DNA of 64,000 nt from Burkholderia sp. L27(2015) (GTDB taxonomy: Bacteria; Pseudomonadota; Gammaproteobacteria; Burkholderiales; Burkholderiaceae), in the NCBI RefSeq assembly GCF_009765705.1, contig NZ_LMUX01000021.1, positions 521,451 to 585,450 on the forward strand. The letters are read 5' to 3'. The position numbers and the translations under genes are program-made. Below are positions 47,401 to 56,012 of the stretch, in pieces. Under the pieces are notes generated by a model. It saw only the letters and a program-made list of their open reading frames with translations. It was not told the origin of the DNA and did not search any database. Within the stretch, counting starts at the first letter, position 1; every line of letters begins with the position of its first letter.

Positions 47401-48735
47401 GTGCTAAAGAGCAACCCCGGGGCCATCCCCGCAGAACCACGCGCCATCGAGATGGATGAGTCCGATCGCGTGTTCAGAAAAGTAGCGTGGAGGATTATGC
47501 CGTTCCTCTTCCTAATTTTCGTATTGGCAATGGTGGACCGCATAAACATCGGATACGCGAAACTTCAATTCTCGCAAGATCTCGCATTTTCCGACACCGT
47601 GTATGGCATGGGCGCCGGCGTGTTCTTCATTGGATATCTCTTATCGGACATTCCAAGTAACATGCTTCTCAATAGAATCGGGGCACGCGCGACGATCTCG
47701 CGAATAATGATACTGTGGGGCATCATCTCCGGATCCATGATGTTCATCAGTAGTCCAACTCAATTCTACGCCTTCAGATTTGCGCTTGGCCTTGCTGAAG
47801 GAGGATTGTTTCCGGGCGTTCTGCTATACCTGACATACTGGTTCCCGGCAAACTTGCGGGCAAAGATGGTGGCGTTATCTTTAGCTGCTATCCCCGTATC
47901 CGGAACTATCGGTGCTCCGCTTTCCGGGTATCTTCTTGACAGCATGCATAACGTCAGTGGGCTCAGGGGCTGGCAATGGATGTTCTTGATCGAAGGCATT
48001 CCATCCGTCATTGTCGGGGTAGTCGCCTATTTCTTTCTTCAAAATTCGCCACAAAAGGCGAAATGGCTAACGGCTAAGGAGAAACAAATCATCGCCGACA
48101 CGCTCGCGTTTGACATCAGCAAACCCGAGTTCAATAAGAGTCGTGTCAGCATGCGGCACGCGCTGGCTTCACCGATTTTTCTGGTGTTGGTAATTCTTCA
48201 GGTGATCGGGGGCGTCGCAAATAGCGGCTTCTCATTCTGGCTGCCTCAAATTATTCATGATCTCGGCGTAACGAATTTGCGTGTAAATGGCGTCATCACG
48301 TCAATTCCTTATATTTGCGCCGGACTGGGGATGTATCTGTGGGGGTATTCTTCCGATCGAAACAGGGAGCGACGCTGGCATTACGCAACGGCATCCGTTA
48401 TCGGAGCCATTGGCTTGATGATTACTTGCACGCACAGCCATCAAGTTAACGTTGCAATTGCCGGCCTATCTGTAGCTTACGTCGGCACGCTGTCCTGTAC
48501 TTGTGTTTTCTGGGCTTACACAACTGCGTACCTTAAGAGCAACGCTGCGGTGATCGGAATCGCCTTTATAAACTCGGTTGCGGCCCTTGCCGCCTACGGC
48601 AGTCTCTCGGCCTTCGGCGCAATTCGAACCGCCACCCATTCGACTACGCTCGGACTGTACGCGATCGCTGGTTTGATGTTCTTCGCCGCCCTGCTCGTTT
48701 TATGTTTGCCGAAGCACGTCCAAAAAGAGAATTGA
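47401..48735 (+). CDS. MFS transporter, anion:cation symporter family (paralogue of 42808-44142)
   Basis: 444 residues from a GTG start with CGGAG 7 bases upstream. The earlier in-frame ATG would lie within the aldehyde dehydrogenase gene. Segments such as FRKVAWRIMPFLFLIFVLAMVDRINIGYAKLQ, IPSNMLLNRIGARATISRIM and GLRGWQWMFLIEGIPSVIVGV match the carrier at 42808 nearly word for word. Twelve helices. The Asp of VDRINIGY in helix 1 is kept. Possible roles are uptake of a second related compound or export of a product. Confidence 0.88.
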   Translation: MLKSNPGAIPAEPRAIEMDESDRVFRKVAWRIMPFLFLIFVLAMVDRINIGYAKLQFSQDLAFSDTVYGMGAGVFFIGYLLSDIPSNMLLNRIGARATISRIMILWGIISGSMMFISSPTQFYAFRFALGLAEGGLFPGVLLYLTYWFPANLRAKMVALSLAAIPVSGTIGAPLSGYLLDSMHNVSGLRGWQWMFLIEGIPSVIVGVVAYFFLQNSPQKAKWLTAKEKQIIADTLAFDISKPEFNKSRVSMRHALASPIFLVLVILQVIGGVANSGFSFWLPQIIHDLGVTNLRVNGVITSIPYICAGLGMYLWGYSSDRNRERRWHYATASVIGAIGLMITCTHSHQVNVAIAGLSVAYVGTLSCTCVFWAYTTAYLKSNAAVIGIAFINSVAALAAYGSLSAFGAIRTATHSTTLGLYAIAGLMFFAALLVLCLPKHVQKEN

Positions 48736-48768
48736 TCCTGCTGCCACAATCAATTCGAAGGATGAGAC

Positions 48769-49668
48769 ATGACAGATTCGAACAGTCAGCAACCGTGGAA
48801 ATGGCCGGAGTCGCATTGGCGAGGGCTAGTCGACCAGGCGCGCGCAGGACGTGCATACCGCCCGGCTCAATGGAGCGGGGGAAAACGCTGTGCCGTCGCA
48901 ATCTCGTTCGACTGTGACCACGAAACCAACGAACTCAATGACGGCGGCAAATCGATCGCTCGAATGAGCTGGGGCCAGTATGGCAGTCGAGTCGGAGTGC
49001 CTCGCATCCTTGAAATACTCGCCCGTCATGACGTTTCCGCTACGTTTTTCATCCCGGCGGTTTCTGCTCTCCTGCACCAGGAGGAGTCACGACGAATCAT
49101 TTCCGAAGGTCACGAAGTCGGGCTGCACGGATGGATACATGAACGGAACTCTGCCCTCCCTTACGAGATCGAGCGCGAACTCATGCTGCGGTCTGCGGAT
49201 ACCTTGGAGCGCTTAACCGGAACGCGCCCCGTCGGGCTTCGGACACCTTCATGGGACTTCAGCCCTCATACGTTAAGAATTGAACAGGAACTTAATCTGC
49301 GCTACGACTCATCACTCATGGCGGATGAGGACTGCTACGAATTGATGTCCAACGGACGAGAAACTGGAATTGTTGAATTGCCAGTCGAGTGGATTAGAAA
49401 CGATGTTCCCTACTTCCTGATGCATCAGCCTTCGGGGTCACGGCCGCACGTACCGCCCCACGAAGTATTTGAAATCTTTCGCCGGGAGTTCGACGCGGCC
49501 TATGATGCCGGCGCTGTATTCCAGCTAACCTTACATCCCCATGTCATATCCGCGAGATCCAGAATCTGGGTTCTCGAAGAGCTGATCCGCTACGCTAAAG
49601 CAAAGGGAGACTGCTGGTTTGCCACGCACGCCGACGTCGCAGCGTTCGCCAAAAAGCACGCGGCATAA
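48769..49668 (+). CDS. Polysaccharide-deacetylase-family hydrolase (PuuE/cyclic-imidase-like)
   Basis: 299 residues with the NodB-homology fold. Metal and catalytic motifs: SFDCDHET (D48, D50), H120 and H124 in GLHGWIHERN, RTPSWDFS and TLHPHV. No signal peptide, so it is cytoplasmic; that favours the PuuE group, which hydrolyses allantoin or cyclic imides, over an envelope deacetylase. Its placement after an aldehyde dehydrogenase and a carrier supports a catabolic role. The gene starts 33 bases after the carrier gene. Confidence 0.8.
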   Translation: MTDSNSQQPWKWPESHWRGLVDQARAGRAYRPAQWSGGKRCAVAISFDCDHETNELNDGGKSIARMSWGQYGSRVGVPRILEILARHDVSATFFIPAVSALLHQEESRRIISEGHEVGLHGWIHERNSALPYEIERELMLRSADTLERLTGTRPVGLRTPSWDFSPHTLRIEQELNLRYDSSLMADEDCYELMSNGRETGIVELPVEWIRNDVPYFLMHQPSGSRPHVPPHEVFEIFRREFDAAYDAGAVFQLTLHPHVISARSRIWVLEELIRYAKAKGDCWFATHADVAAFAKKHAA

Positions 49669-50022
49669 CTGGGCAGATCGCGGACCAACGTGTGTGGCAC
49701 AGAATGCATTGAGATGGCGCAAACAGAATAGCACCTCGCTTTCTGGCGACTAATGCTTGCGTCAATTGTTGCCACAACAGCATCTGTCGCGCGGACTAAG
49801 CCTGATCTGGAAAATATCAACGGTCCGCTGGTTGCGAAAGGCGACGCCGCCGCTATACATCTTCGGACGGAGCGAGTCCTCGATACTCTCGAGTCTCTGC
49901 GCCCGTCGTCATTCATTTAGTGACCTCGTTAGGGCCGTCCCTGATACCCAACACTTTTTTCGTTGCCTAGGATCGTCAGGAACCGACATGAGCGCATGAG
50001 TTGACAGTTGACTAGAGGAACC
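49669..50022. other. Intergenic region before the AraC gene
   Basis: About 354 bases without a supported gene; short frames have no recognisable product. It should contain the terminator of the preceding operon and the araC-type promoter, but no convincing stem-loop or promoter was found. Confidence 0.4.
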
Positions 50023-51021
50023 ATGATGGAACAGTCCCGCCCCCCTATAGCCGAGTCTTGGCCCGATCACTCGTTAATCATGCGGACGACCAACTTGGAT
50101 GAGGCTCGCAACGCGATTGGCAAGGCCTACTGCCCATATCGTTTTGATGCAAAGCATGCCTACCACCGCGAGTCTGCCGAAATGCACCAGATCAAAGGGG
50201 TCTCGGTGGCGCTTTCAAAATTTTCATACGGATCTGAGATCGACGTTCGGCCGGACCCGTTCTCGGATTTTTTGCTGGTCCTCACAACGCTGCGTGGTAC
50301 AGCCGAGATCAGCAATTCCGGTTTCACCCAGAAGGGGGGAGCGGGAATGACCATAGTCGCGTCTGCGGATGAGTCATGGAAGTTTAAATACTCGGCCGAC
50401 AACGAACAGTTCGTGACGCGCATTGGCCTGGATCGCATATCCGAGATAGCTGCAAGCCTAACCGGCTCAAGTAAACGCACAGCACCCTTGCTACAACCGT
50501 CAATGTCTGACAATAGCGCCCAGCAAAGATGGATGCTTCAAGCAGCGCACTTACGGGAGCTCATCTCGATGCATACGAGTGCTGCAATTCGCAACATGCT
50601 TCTTCCTCGCGCGGAAGAGACATTGATATTGACGCTGTTATTGCAGCAGTCTGCGACAGTGTTGGAGGCTGTTCGCTCCGCGTCGTCGCCTGAGATCGCC
50701 CCGGCCTCCCTGCGACGGGCCGTTGACTACGTCCATGAATATCTCGATCAGCCGTTGACCCTGGAAGAGATTGCGATCGCGGCCAGGTGCAGCATTCGCT
50801 CGCTTCATCGAATGTTCAAGGAGCACAGAAACGTTTCCGTGATGCAGTACGTCAAAACTCTGCGCTTACAGCGAGTCCGTCAAGAATTACTCGACTCTTC
50901 GGAGGTCGCGTCGATAACCGAGGTTGCAATGCGCTGGGGCTTCTCGCAGCTCGGGCAGTTCGCCGCTGATTATCGTTCGAAGTTCGGGGAGAAGCCGTCC
51001 GATACTTTGCGTCGACGTTGA
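50023..51021 (+). CDS. AraC-family transcriptional regulator
   Basis: 332 residues. The N-terminal half resembles the AraC-binding-like domain (PF14525) of XylS/FeaR-type activators (AYHRESAEMHQIKGVSVALSKFSYG...). The C-terminal HTH pair reads LTLEEIAIAARCSIRSLHRMFKEHR and VASITEVAMRWGFSQLGQFAADYRSKFGEKPSDTLRR. GAGGAACC precedes the ATG at 50023. It lies between the ALDH operon and the convergent MBL-ADH operon and probably controls both. Effector unknown; regulators of this class often respond to aromatic acids. Confidence 0.88.
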   Translation: MMEQSRPPIAESWPDHSLIMRTTNLDEARNAIGKAYCPYRFDAKHAYHRESAEMHQIKGVSVALSKFSYGSEIDVRPDPFSDFLLVLTTLRGTAEISNSGFTQKGGAGMTIVASADESWKFKYSADNEQFVTRIGLDRISEIAASLTGSSKRTAPLLQPSMSDNSAQQRWMLQAAHLRELISMHTSAAIRNMLLPRAEETLILTLLLQQSATVLEAVRSASSPEIAPASLRRAVDYVHEYLDQPLTLEEIAIAARCSIRSLHRMFKEHRNVSVMQYVKTLRLQRVRQELLDSSEVASITEVAMRWGFSQLGQFAADYRSKFGEKPSDTLRRR

Positions 51022-51125
51022 TTGAATTGGCTGGCGGGGCCCACCGCATCACCTGCCAATTTAGACGACGGAGATATCGGACTAGCGGCGCTAGCCTAAC
51101 AGGCACAGTTGGAACTCGAATTGTC

Positions 51126-52406
51126 TCAAGACGTCGCTCGCACCTTTGCGTCGCGTTGGTAAACCGCGAAAATCGCACGACCGATAAGCGACTTCTCGTC
51201 CTCCATACACTTCTCATAGACGCTTGCTCGCGTTGCTTGAATCGCTCGATTGTCCGGCTCCGCACTGCTGGCGAACTCTACGAGGTGAGCGGCGAGTCGA
51301 CTCTGTCCGCCTTCGATCAAGCTTTGCGCACGCTCAGCAAGCTTCTCGGCTCCGCCCACCAAATTCGCCATCTCGATTGCGAGCTGTCGCTCAGGCGCGG
51401 GTTTCAAACGCGCTGGGTTGCCATCGTACCAACCGCCATAGAGATGCCAGATGCTGCGGACAACAAACTCAGGATTGTCGTACTTCGGTGACAAATAAGG
51501 CATCTGCAAGTACTTTTCCGGGACTGAGACCGAATGCAATATTTGGTCGAGCGTGCTTCCTTTGTTCATTAGCTCCAGCGTTTGTCGGGTCACGCTTTCC
51601 AGCGCTTCCGCGGTATCGCCAAGTATCTGATCTACGCGCGCCTCACCGAAAACCACAGGACCATGACCCGTTATCAACGTTTGCGCCTTCAACGCTTGCA
51701 TTCTGCGAAGTGCGACAGCCCACTGTGGCGCCGACCGCTGGGCCTTCCGCGGATTTCCAGCATTCGGGAAGGCCCAAATGACGAAGTCCCCGCTCACGAC
51801 AACGCGCTGTTCCGGCAACCATATGAAGGTGGCATCGTCCGTCTCGCCGCGTCCATGGAACAACTCAATCCGCACGCCGCCGACCGCTAGAGAAAGCGTA
51901 TCGTCGTACACTTGATCTGGGCGCCTATGCCCCGTCGGGTAAACATATCCGGGTCGGTTGAATTGGTTTCCTTGGACGATGCTGTTGTACCCGTGCGTGG
52001 CGTCATATCGCTCGAACCGCGACAACACATTTCGATGCGCGATGATCCGGGGCCTATTCCGGCCTTTCGTATCGGCTTCCTCGTCGAGAAGTTTTGCGCC
52101 GCTCGTGTGGTCGATGTGGCCGTGAGTGTAAATGACGGAATGCACGGGACTGTCGTCCCAACGACGCACCGCTTCAAGTGTTTGGCTCGCTGTTCCAGGA
52201 TTGCCGGTGTCAACGAATACCAAGCCATCCTTCGTGCGAATGACTGTCACGCTGCCGCAAAAGTACGTCGTGTGGACCGCAATGATATTCTCAGAGATCG
52301 GGGTTACTGCACCTCCAGTAACCGCCTCGGTCCACTCTTCCATTTGCGCATCGCCGCTCCAGAGGCGCTCGAACAACTCTTCTCTTTCCACTTTGAGATC
52401 CTTCAA
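51126..52406 (-). CDS. Metallo-beta-lactamase-fold hydrolase (alkylsulfatase-like)
   Basis: 426 residues. Zinc motif H95-G-H97-I-D99-H100 is in YTHGHIDH; further ligands in GRGETDDATF, VVSGDFVIWAFPN and TGHGP. The part after about residue 290 (YLSPKYDNPEFVVRSIWHLYGGWYDGNPARL) resembles the dimerisation domain of SdsA1-type alkylsulfatases, but the C-terminal SCP2-like domain of those enzymes is missing. No signal peptide. Last gene of a - strand set with SnoaL, esterase, alcohol dehydrogenase and cupin genes, 36 bases after the SnoaL gene. Confidence 0.82.
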   Translation of the reverse strand: MKDLKVEREELFERLWSGDAQMEEWTEAVTGGAVTPISENIIAVHTTYFCGSVTVIRTKDGLVFVDTGNPGTASQTLEAVRRWDDSPVHSVIYTHGHIDHTSGAKLLDEEADTKGRNRPRIIAHRNVLSRFERYDATHGYNSIVQGNQFNRPGYVYPTGHRRPDQVYDDTLSLAVGGVRIELFHGRGETDDATFIWLPEQRVVVSGDFVIWAFPNAGNPRKAQRSAPQWAVALRRMQALKAQTLITGHGPVVFGEARVDQILGDTAEALESVTRQTLELMNKGSTLDQILHSVSVPEKYLQMPYLSPKYDNPEFVVRSIWHLYGGWYDGNPARLKPAPERQLAIEMANLVGGAEKLAERAQSLIEGGQSRLAAHLVEFASSAEPDNRAIQATRASVYEKCMEDEKSLIGRAIFAVYQRDAKVRATS

Positions 52407-52442
52407 TTTCGATGCTGTGATTCAATGCTGTGATGCGAGAGT

Positions 52443-52937
52443 TCACCCTTGCGAGCGAAGTTGTCCGCTATAGGGCTCAGTCCTATCCCAGACATGCTCC
52501 GCCCGGATACTAGTAATGACCCAGTCACGCTTGTCGCGGCATTGCAGCTCCCAGTTCAGTCTGACTCCCGCCTGCCAGAGCACTATTTGGTCGGACTGCG
52601 CGTCTGGCTTCACTAGCGAGGCTGCGTTGTTACCAGTGCAGATCGCACGATCGCCTGAAACACGAACCACTACGTTACTGAGCTCATGCTGATACGCGGT
52701 CACTTGATCGTAGCGGGAACGCCAGCGTGCAATCATGTCCTCCCGGCGCAACGACGCCGCGGGGGGGACCGCGCGTACCGACGTGTAGTCGACGAAAACC
52801 TCCTCGGCGAAGAAGGGAGGAAGATCGTCCCAGCGACGCGCATCGACCGCGACCATGTAGCCTGTCACTGTTTTCGTGATTGCGATCTCCGAAAGGAGAT
52901 CGCGCATATCATCAGTTGCTTGCGAAAGCTTTTCCAT
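52443..52937 (-). CDS. SnoaL-like (NTF2-fold) protein
   Basis: 164 residues. The fold is suggested by EIAITKTVTGYMVAVDARRWDDLPPFFAEEVFVDYTS followed by strands ending WVITSIRAEHVWDRTEP. This PF13577-type group includes dehydratases, isomerases and ring-hydroxylating dioxygenase small subunits; no dioxygenase large subunit is nearby. Catalytic function unknown. Probably co-transcribed with the neighbouring hydrolase genes. Confidence 0.75.
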   Translation of the reverse strand: MEKLSQATDDMRDLLSEIAITKTVTGYMVAVDARRWDDLPPFFAEEVFVDYTSVRAVPPAASLRREDMIARWRSRYDQVTAYQHELSNVVVRVSGDRAICTGNNAASLVKPDAQSDQIVLWQAGVRLNWELQCRDKRDWVITSIRAEHVWDRTEPYSGQLRSQG

Positions 52938-53044
52938 TACAAGAACTCCAACAATCTTTCACTCGAAAAATCAGGATCCGATGCGCCGAGGCTCCTTCGA
53001 TGCCACTTGCATCCGATAGACACACGTTTGCTAACAGAGTCGTT

Positions 53045-53923
53045 TCAAACTTCTTTAAGCATGCTGATTAAAGTCGAAAACACTTTATCGTCATCAAGCG
53101 CGCATGCGGTCACCTTATGGTCCGCTCCCTTCATCTCATGTCGAACAACATGGTGTCCATGCAAACGGAGCGCAGCTTCGAGCGCAACGGCTCGAACTTT
53201 AAAGAGGTCAGGAGAATTTGCCTTAAGATTGACTTCTGGATCGCCATAGATCATCAGCGTGCGTTTCGGTGCATGTCGACCGTGCAACACCGCGCTCGCT
53301 TCGATCCGCCGGTCTTCATCGACGAACACATGCGCTGGATCAGAAGGCATGAAATCGTAAATCCCACTGATCAGCACCATGCAACCGATCGCCGCGTGTT
53401 GAAATCCTTGTGCCTCGGCAATCTCTGGCCGAACCCCAAGCAGCGCAGCGATAGAAGCCCCCGCCGAGTGGCCGGAGATGCAGTAAGCCGGATGGAGTAC
53501 CCCGGCACTTTTCAGACACTGATCGAGACACGCCAGTCCCCGTGCGACATCAACGGCGCTGTCAGGGAAACGTGTGGGCGCCAAGCGGTAACCCATGGAG
53601 ACGAAGATAAAGCCCTCTTCGAGGAGTCGTTCTCCAACGAAATCATAAAAATCGGGGTGCCCCTCAGAAAATGCGCCACCGTGTAGGTGGACATATACCT
53701 TGGCATCCGCTGTCTGCTTGCTCGGATAGAAGATATTCATTACCTGTGCATCGGCGCTGCCGTAACGCTTTCCGGCCTCGTGGCGAGTTACCTTTCGAAG
53801 CGCTTGACCGCGTGCGTAGGCAGCAGGGTAGAACGTCGACCAATCGACAAGAAAGGCTTCTGCGGAGGTGACCGATTTGTAGTTGCTGATTGATGGCTGT
53901 AATGCTGTCGTCTGCAGGTTCAT
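53045..53923 (-). CDS. Alpha/beta hydrolase, kynurenine formamidase/HSL-like
   Basis: 292 residues. The oxyanion motif is YVHLHGGAFSEGHPDFY; the nucleophile is S153 in ISGHSAGAS; the His lies in GADHKVT near the C-terminus. Features such as MGYRLAPTRFPDSAVDVARGL are those of hormone-sensitive-lipase-type carboxylesterases and BD-FAE/kynurenine formamidases. No signal peptide. It likely opens an ester or formamide in the pathway that also uses the alcohol dehydrogenase next to it. Confidence 0.83.
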   Translation of the reverse strand: MNLQTTALQPSISNYKSVTSAEAFLVDWSTFYPAAYARGQALRKVTRHEAGKRYGSADAQVMNIFYPSKQTADAKVYVHLHGGAFSEGHPDFYDFVGERLLEEGFIFVSMGYRLAPTRFPDSAVDVARGLACLDQCLKSAGVLHPAYCISGHSAGASIAALLGVRPEIAEAQGFQHAAIGCMVLISGIYDFMPSDPAHVFVDEDRRIEASAVLHGRHAPKRTLMIYGDPEVNLKANSPDLFKVRAVALEAALRLHGHHVVRHEMKGADHKVTACALDDDKVFSTLISMLKEV

Positions 53924-54001
53924 ATCGCTCGAAATCCTGTTGATAAGCGAAACGGCAACGGGTTGGAATGCACCGTCAATGTAGGTGCCGCGCGAAACTT
54001 C

Positions 54002-55129
54002 TTACTTCCCGTCGAAAACGAGAATGGGCTTTAGCACTTCACCCGACATGCTCTCGTCTACTGCCTTGTTGATTTCTGAAAAACGGTAGTACTTCACTAG
54101 CTTATCGAACGGGAATTTGCCTTGTGCATGCAGATCGATCAATCGCGGGATAAAGGTCCCCGGCACACTGTTACCTTCGCAGATGCCCATGATGGTCTTT
54201 CCTGTAATGAGGACATCATTAGGGTCAACCTCAACCTTGGTACCTAAAGGAGACGCCCCAATGATGCCGATGCTGCCACGCGCCGAGAGAGCCGCGACGC
54301 CTTGACTGAATACCGCCGGGATTCCGGTGGTTTCAATGGCATAGTTTGTCCCCTTACCGCCAGTAATCTCCCTGATTTTCTCGACGACATTGTCGGTTTT
54401 CCCGTCAATGACGTGCGTGGCGCCGAGTTCCTTTGCCAAAGCGAGGCGAGACGCTACAACATCGACGGCGATAATCGTCGTTGCGCCAACGGCTACCGCA
54501 GCCAACACGCCGCTCAGACCAACGGAACCCGCTCCAAAACATGTGAAGCTTGATCCAGCAGTCACCTTGAGCGAGTTCATCACAGCGCCGGCTCCCGTTT
54601 GAATGCCACATCCCAACGGACCTAGCAGCTTCAATGGAGCGTCCTTCGATACCTTCAGGATGTTGCGTGTATTCACCACTGCGTATGTCGCAAATGATGA
54701 CTGCCCGAAGAAGTTGTCGTGGATGGTTTCGCCCGACGGCGAGCGGATTGCGTGGCCACCTCGGCAATCGCAGCCGGAAAAATTGTACTGAAAGTAATTG
54801 ACGCAGTAAGCAGGCTCGCCGGCCAAGCAGGTGTCGCACGTGCCGCATGAGGCGAAACTCAGGAGGACATGGTCGCCAATTTCGAAATTGCTGACATTGG
54901 GTCCAACGACACTGACGACACCAGAGCCTTCATGTCCAAGCACAATAGGCTGAGGCACCGGGTACACCTGATCGCGCATAATGATGTCGGTGTGGCAAAG
55001 GCCAACCGCTACCATCTTGACGAGCACCTCGCCCGCACCTGGGGCTCGAATCTTGAGCTTCTCGATTGAGAATGGCTCGTTTTTCTTCCTCGCAACCGCG
55101 GCATCAATCGCTGTGAAGGTTTCCGACAT
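54002..55129 (-). CDS. Zinc-dependent alcohol dehydrogenase (aryl-alcohol/XylB-like)
   Basis: 375 residues, medium-chain dehydrogenase. Catalytic zinc ligands are C45 (VGLCHTDI), H66-E67 (GHEGSG) and the later Cys in GPLGCGIQTG; structural zinc ligands C95, C98, C101, C109 are all present. The cofactor motif is FGAGSVGLSG, with an acidic strand end VDVVASRL, so NAD is expected. It resembles benzyl-alcohol dehydrogenases. Together with the aldehyde dehydrogenase at 45918 it could turn an aryl alcohol into an acid. First gene of the - strand set after the cupin. Confidence 0.88.
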   Translation of the reverse strand: MSETFTAIDAAVARKKNEPFSIEKLKIRAPGAGEVLVKMVAVGLCHTDIIMRDQVYPVPQPIVLGHEGSGVVSVVGPNVSNFEIGDHVLLSFASCGTCDTCLAGEPAYCVNYFQYNFSGCDCRGGHAIRSPSGETIHDNFFGQSSFATYAVVNTRNILKVSKDAPLKLLGPLGCGIQTGAGAVMNSLKVTAGSSFTCFGAGSVGLSGVLAAVAVGATTIIAVDVVASRLALAKELGATHVIDGKTDNVVEKIREITGGKGTNYAIETTGIPAVFSQGVAALSARGSIGIIGASPLGTKVEVDPNDVLITGKTIMGICEGNSVPGTFIPRLIDLHAQGKFPFDKLVKYYRFSEINKAVDESMSGEVLKPILVFDGK

Positions 55130-55340
55130 GGCTATATTTCCTCATTGAATGGGAGTTAGCGGCCTGTTGCTCGCGGCTTCTGTGAGCCGCGATACGCAAA
55201 GATCGGCGACAGGGATAAGAGTCGTACGAACGATTTACTTTGACTATTCGATTAACGCCAAAAATGTGGCAATAGCGTCTCGTTCTGACGATTCATATTT
55301 GTACGGATTCTCCGCCCGAGGCAAGTGCAACGCGGCAGCG

Positions 55341-55769
55341 TCAATGATTCGTGGCTGGCCCACCGCCAGTGGGCCCAACCGCATATTCCTCGTCGGTCAC
55401 CTTCTCCATCCAAACGACGCTTACGCCGTCCAGCGCTTCCTGAATTCCTATGTGGGTCATGGCGGTGGTAGCCGATGCGCCGTGCCAATGCTTGTGACCC
55501 GGCGGGCACCAGATCACGTCGCCGGCACGAATTTCGACGATGGGTTCGCCTTCGCACTGGGTCCATCCGCAGCCTGCGGTAACGATTAGCGTTTGTCCAA
55601 GCGGATGGGTATGCCAGGCACTGCGTGCGCCAGCCTCGAACGTCACGCTCACCACAGAAACGCGCGCGGGCTCTGGGGGAGAGTTCAAGGGGTCCATTCG
55701 AACAGCACCCGTAAAGTACGCTTCAGGGCCTTTCTTCGATGGCTGCGAGCCTACGCGCATGATATTCAT
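55341..55769 (-). CDS. Cupin-domain protein
   Basis: 142 residues, single-domain cupin. Motif 1 is [20 protein letters not shown] and motif 2 is [16 protein letters not shown], with His and Gln metal ligands as in manganese cupins of the hydroxynitrile lyase/quercetinase-like group. Small cupins next to aromatic genes are often isomerases or decarboxylase-like; no function can be fixed. It is separated from the alcohol dehydrogenase gene by 211 bases, so it may have its own promoter. Confidence 0.83.
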   Translation of the reverse strand: MNIMRVGSQPSKKGPEAYFTGAVRMDPLNSPPEPARVSVVSVTFEAGARSAWHTHPLGQTLIVTAGCGWTQCEGEPIVEIRAGDVIWCPPGHKHWHGASATTAMTHIGIQEALDGVSVVWMEKVTDEEYAVGPTGGGPATNH

Positions 55770-56012
55770 GATCGATCCTTTTCAGCATGGGGAAATTGCT
55801 CGGGGGCACAAGCCTAGGCCCCCCCTCCGTCGTGGGAGACATGCACGATCTCCAGCGCAGAAACAAAAAAAGAATTCGTTTCTGCAGAAGAACCACGCCT
55901 TACGCGCGACATCAAGAAAATATACGCTCATGAATCCGACTTTGCGCTTGCGCTGCGCCAATGCATCTTATGATGTGAAAAACTTCGATAACACCGCCCT
56001 AGCCTTCTGCAC

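Noticed and set aside
48769-49668. Chitin or peptidoglycan deacetylase
   Set aside because: No export signal is present and the neighbours are catabolic genes, so the small-molecule branch of the family fits better.
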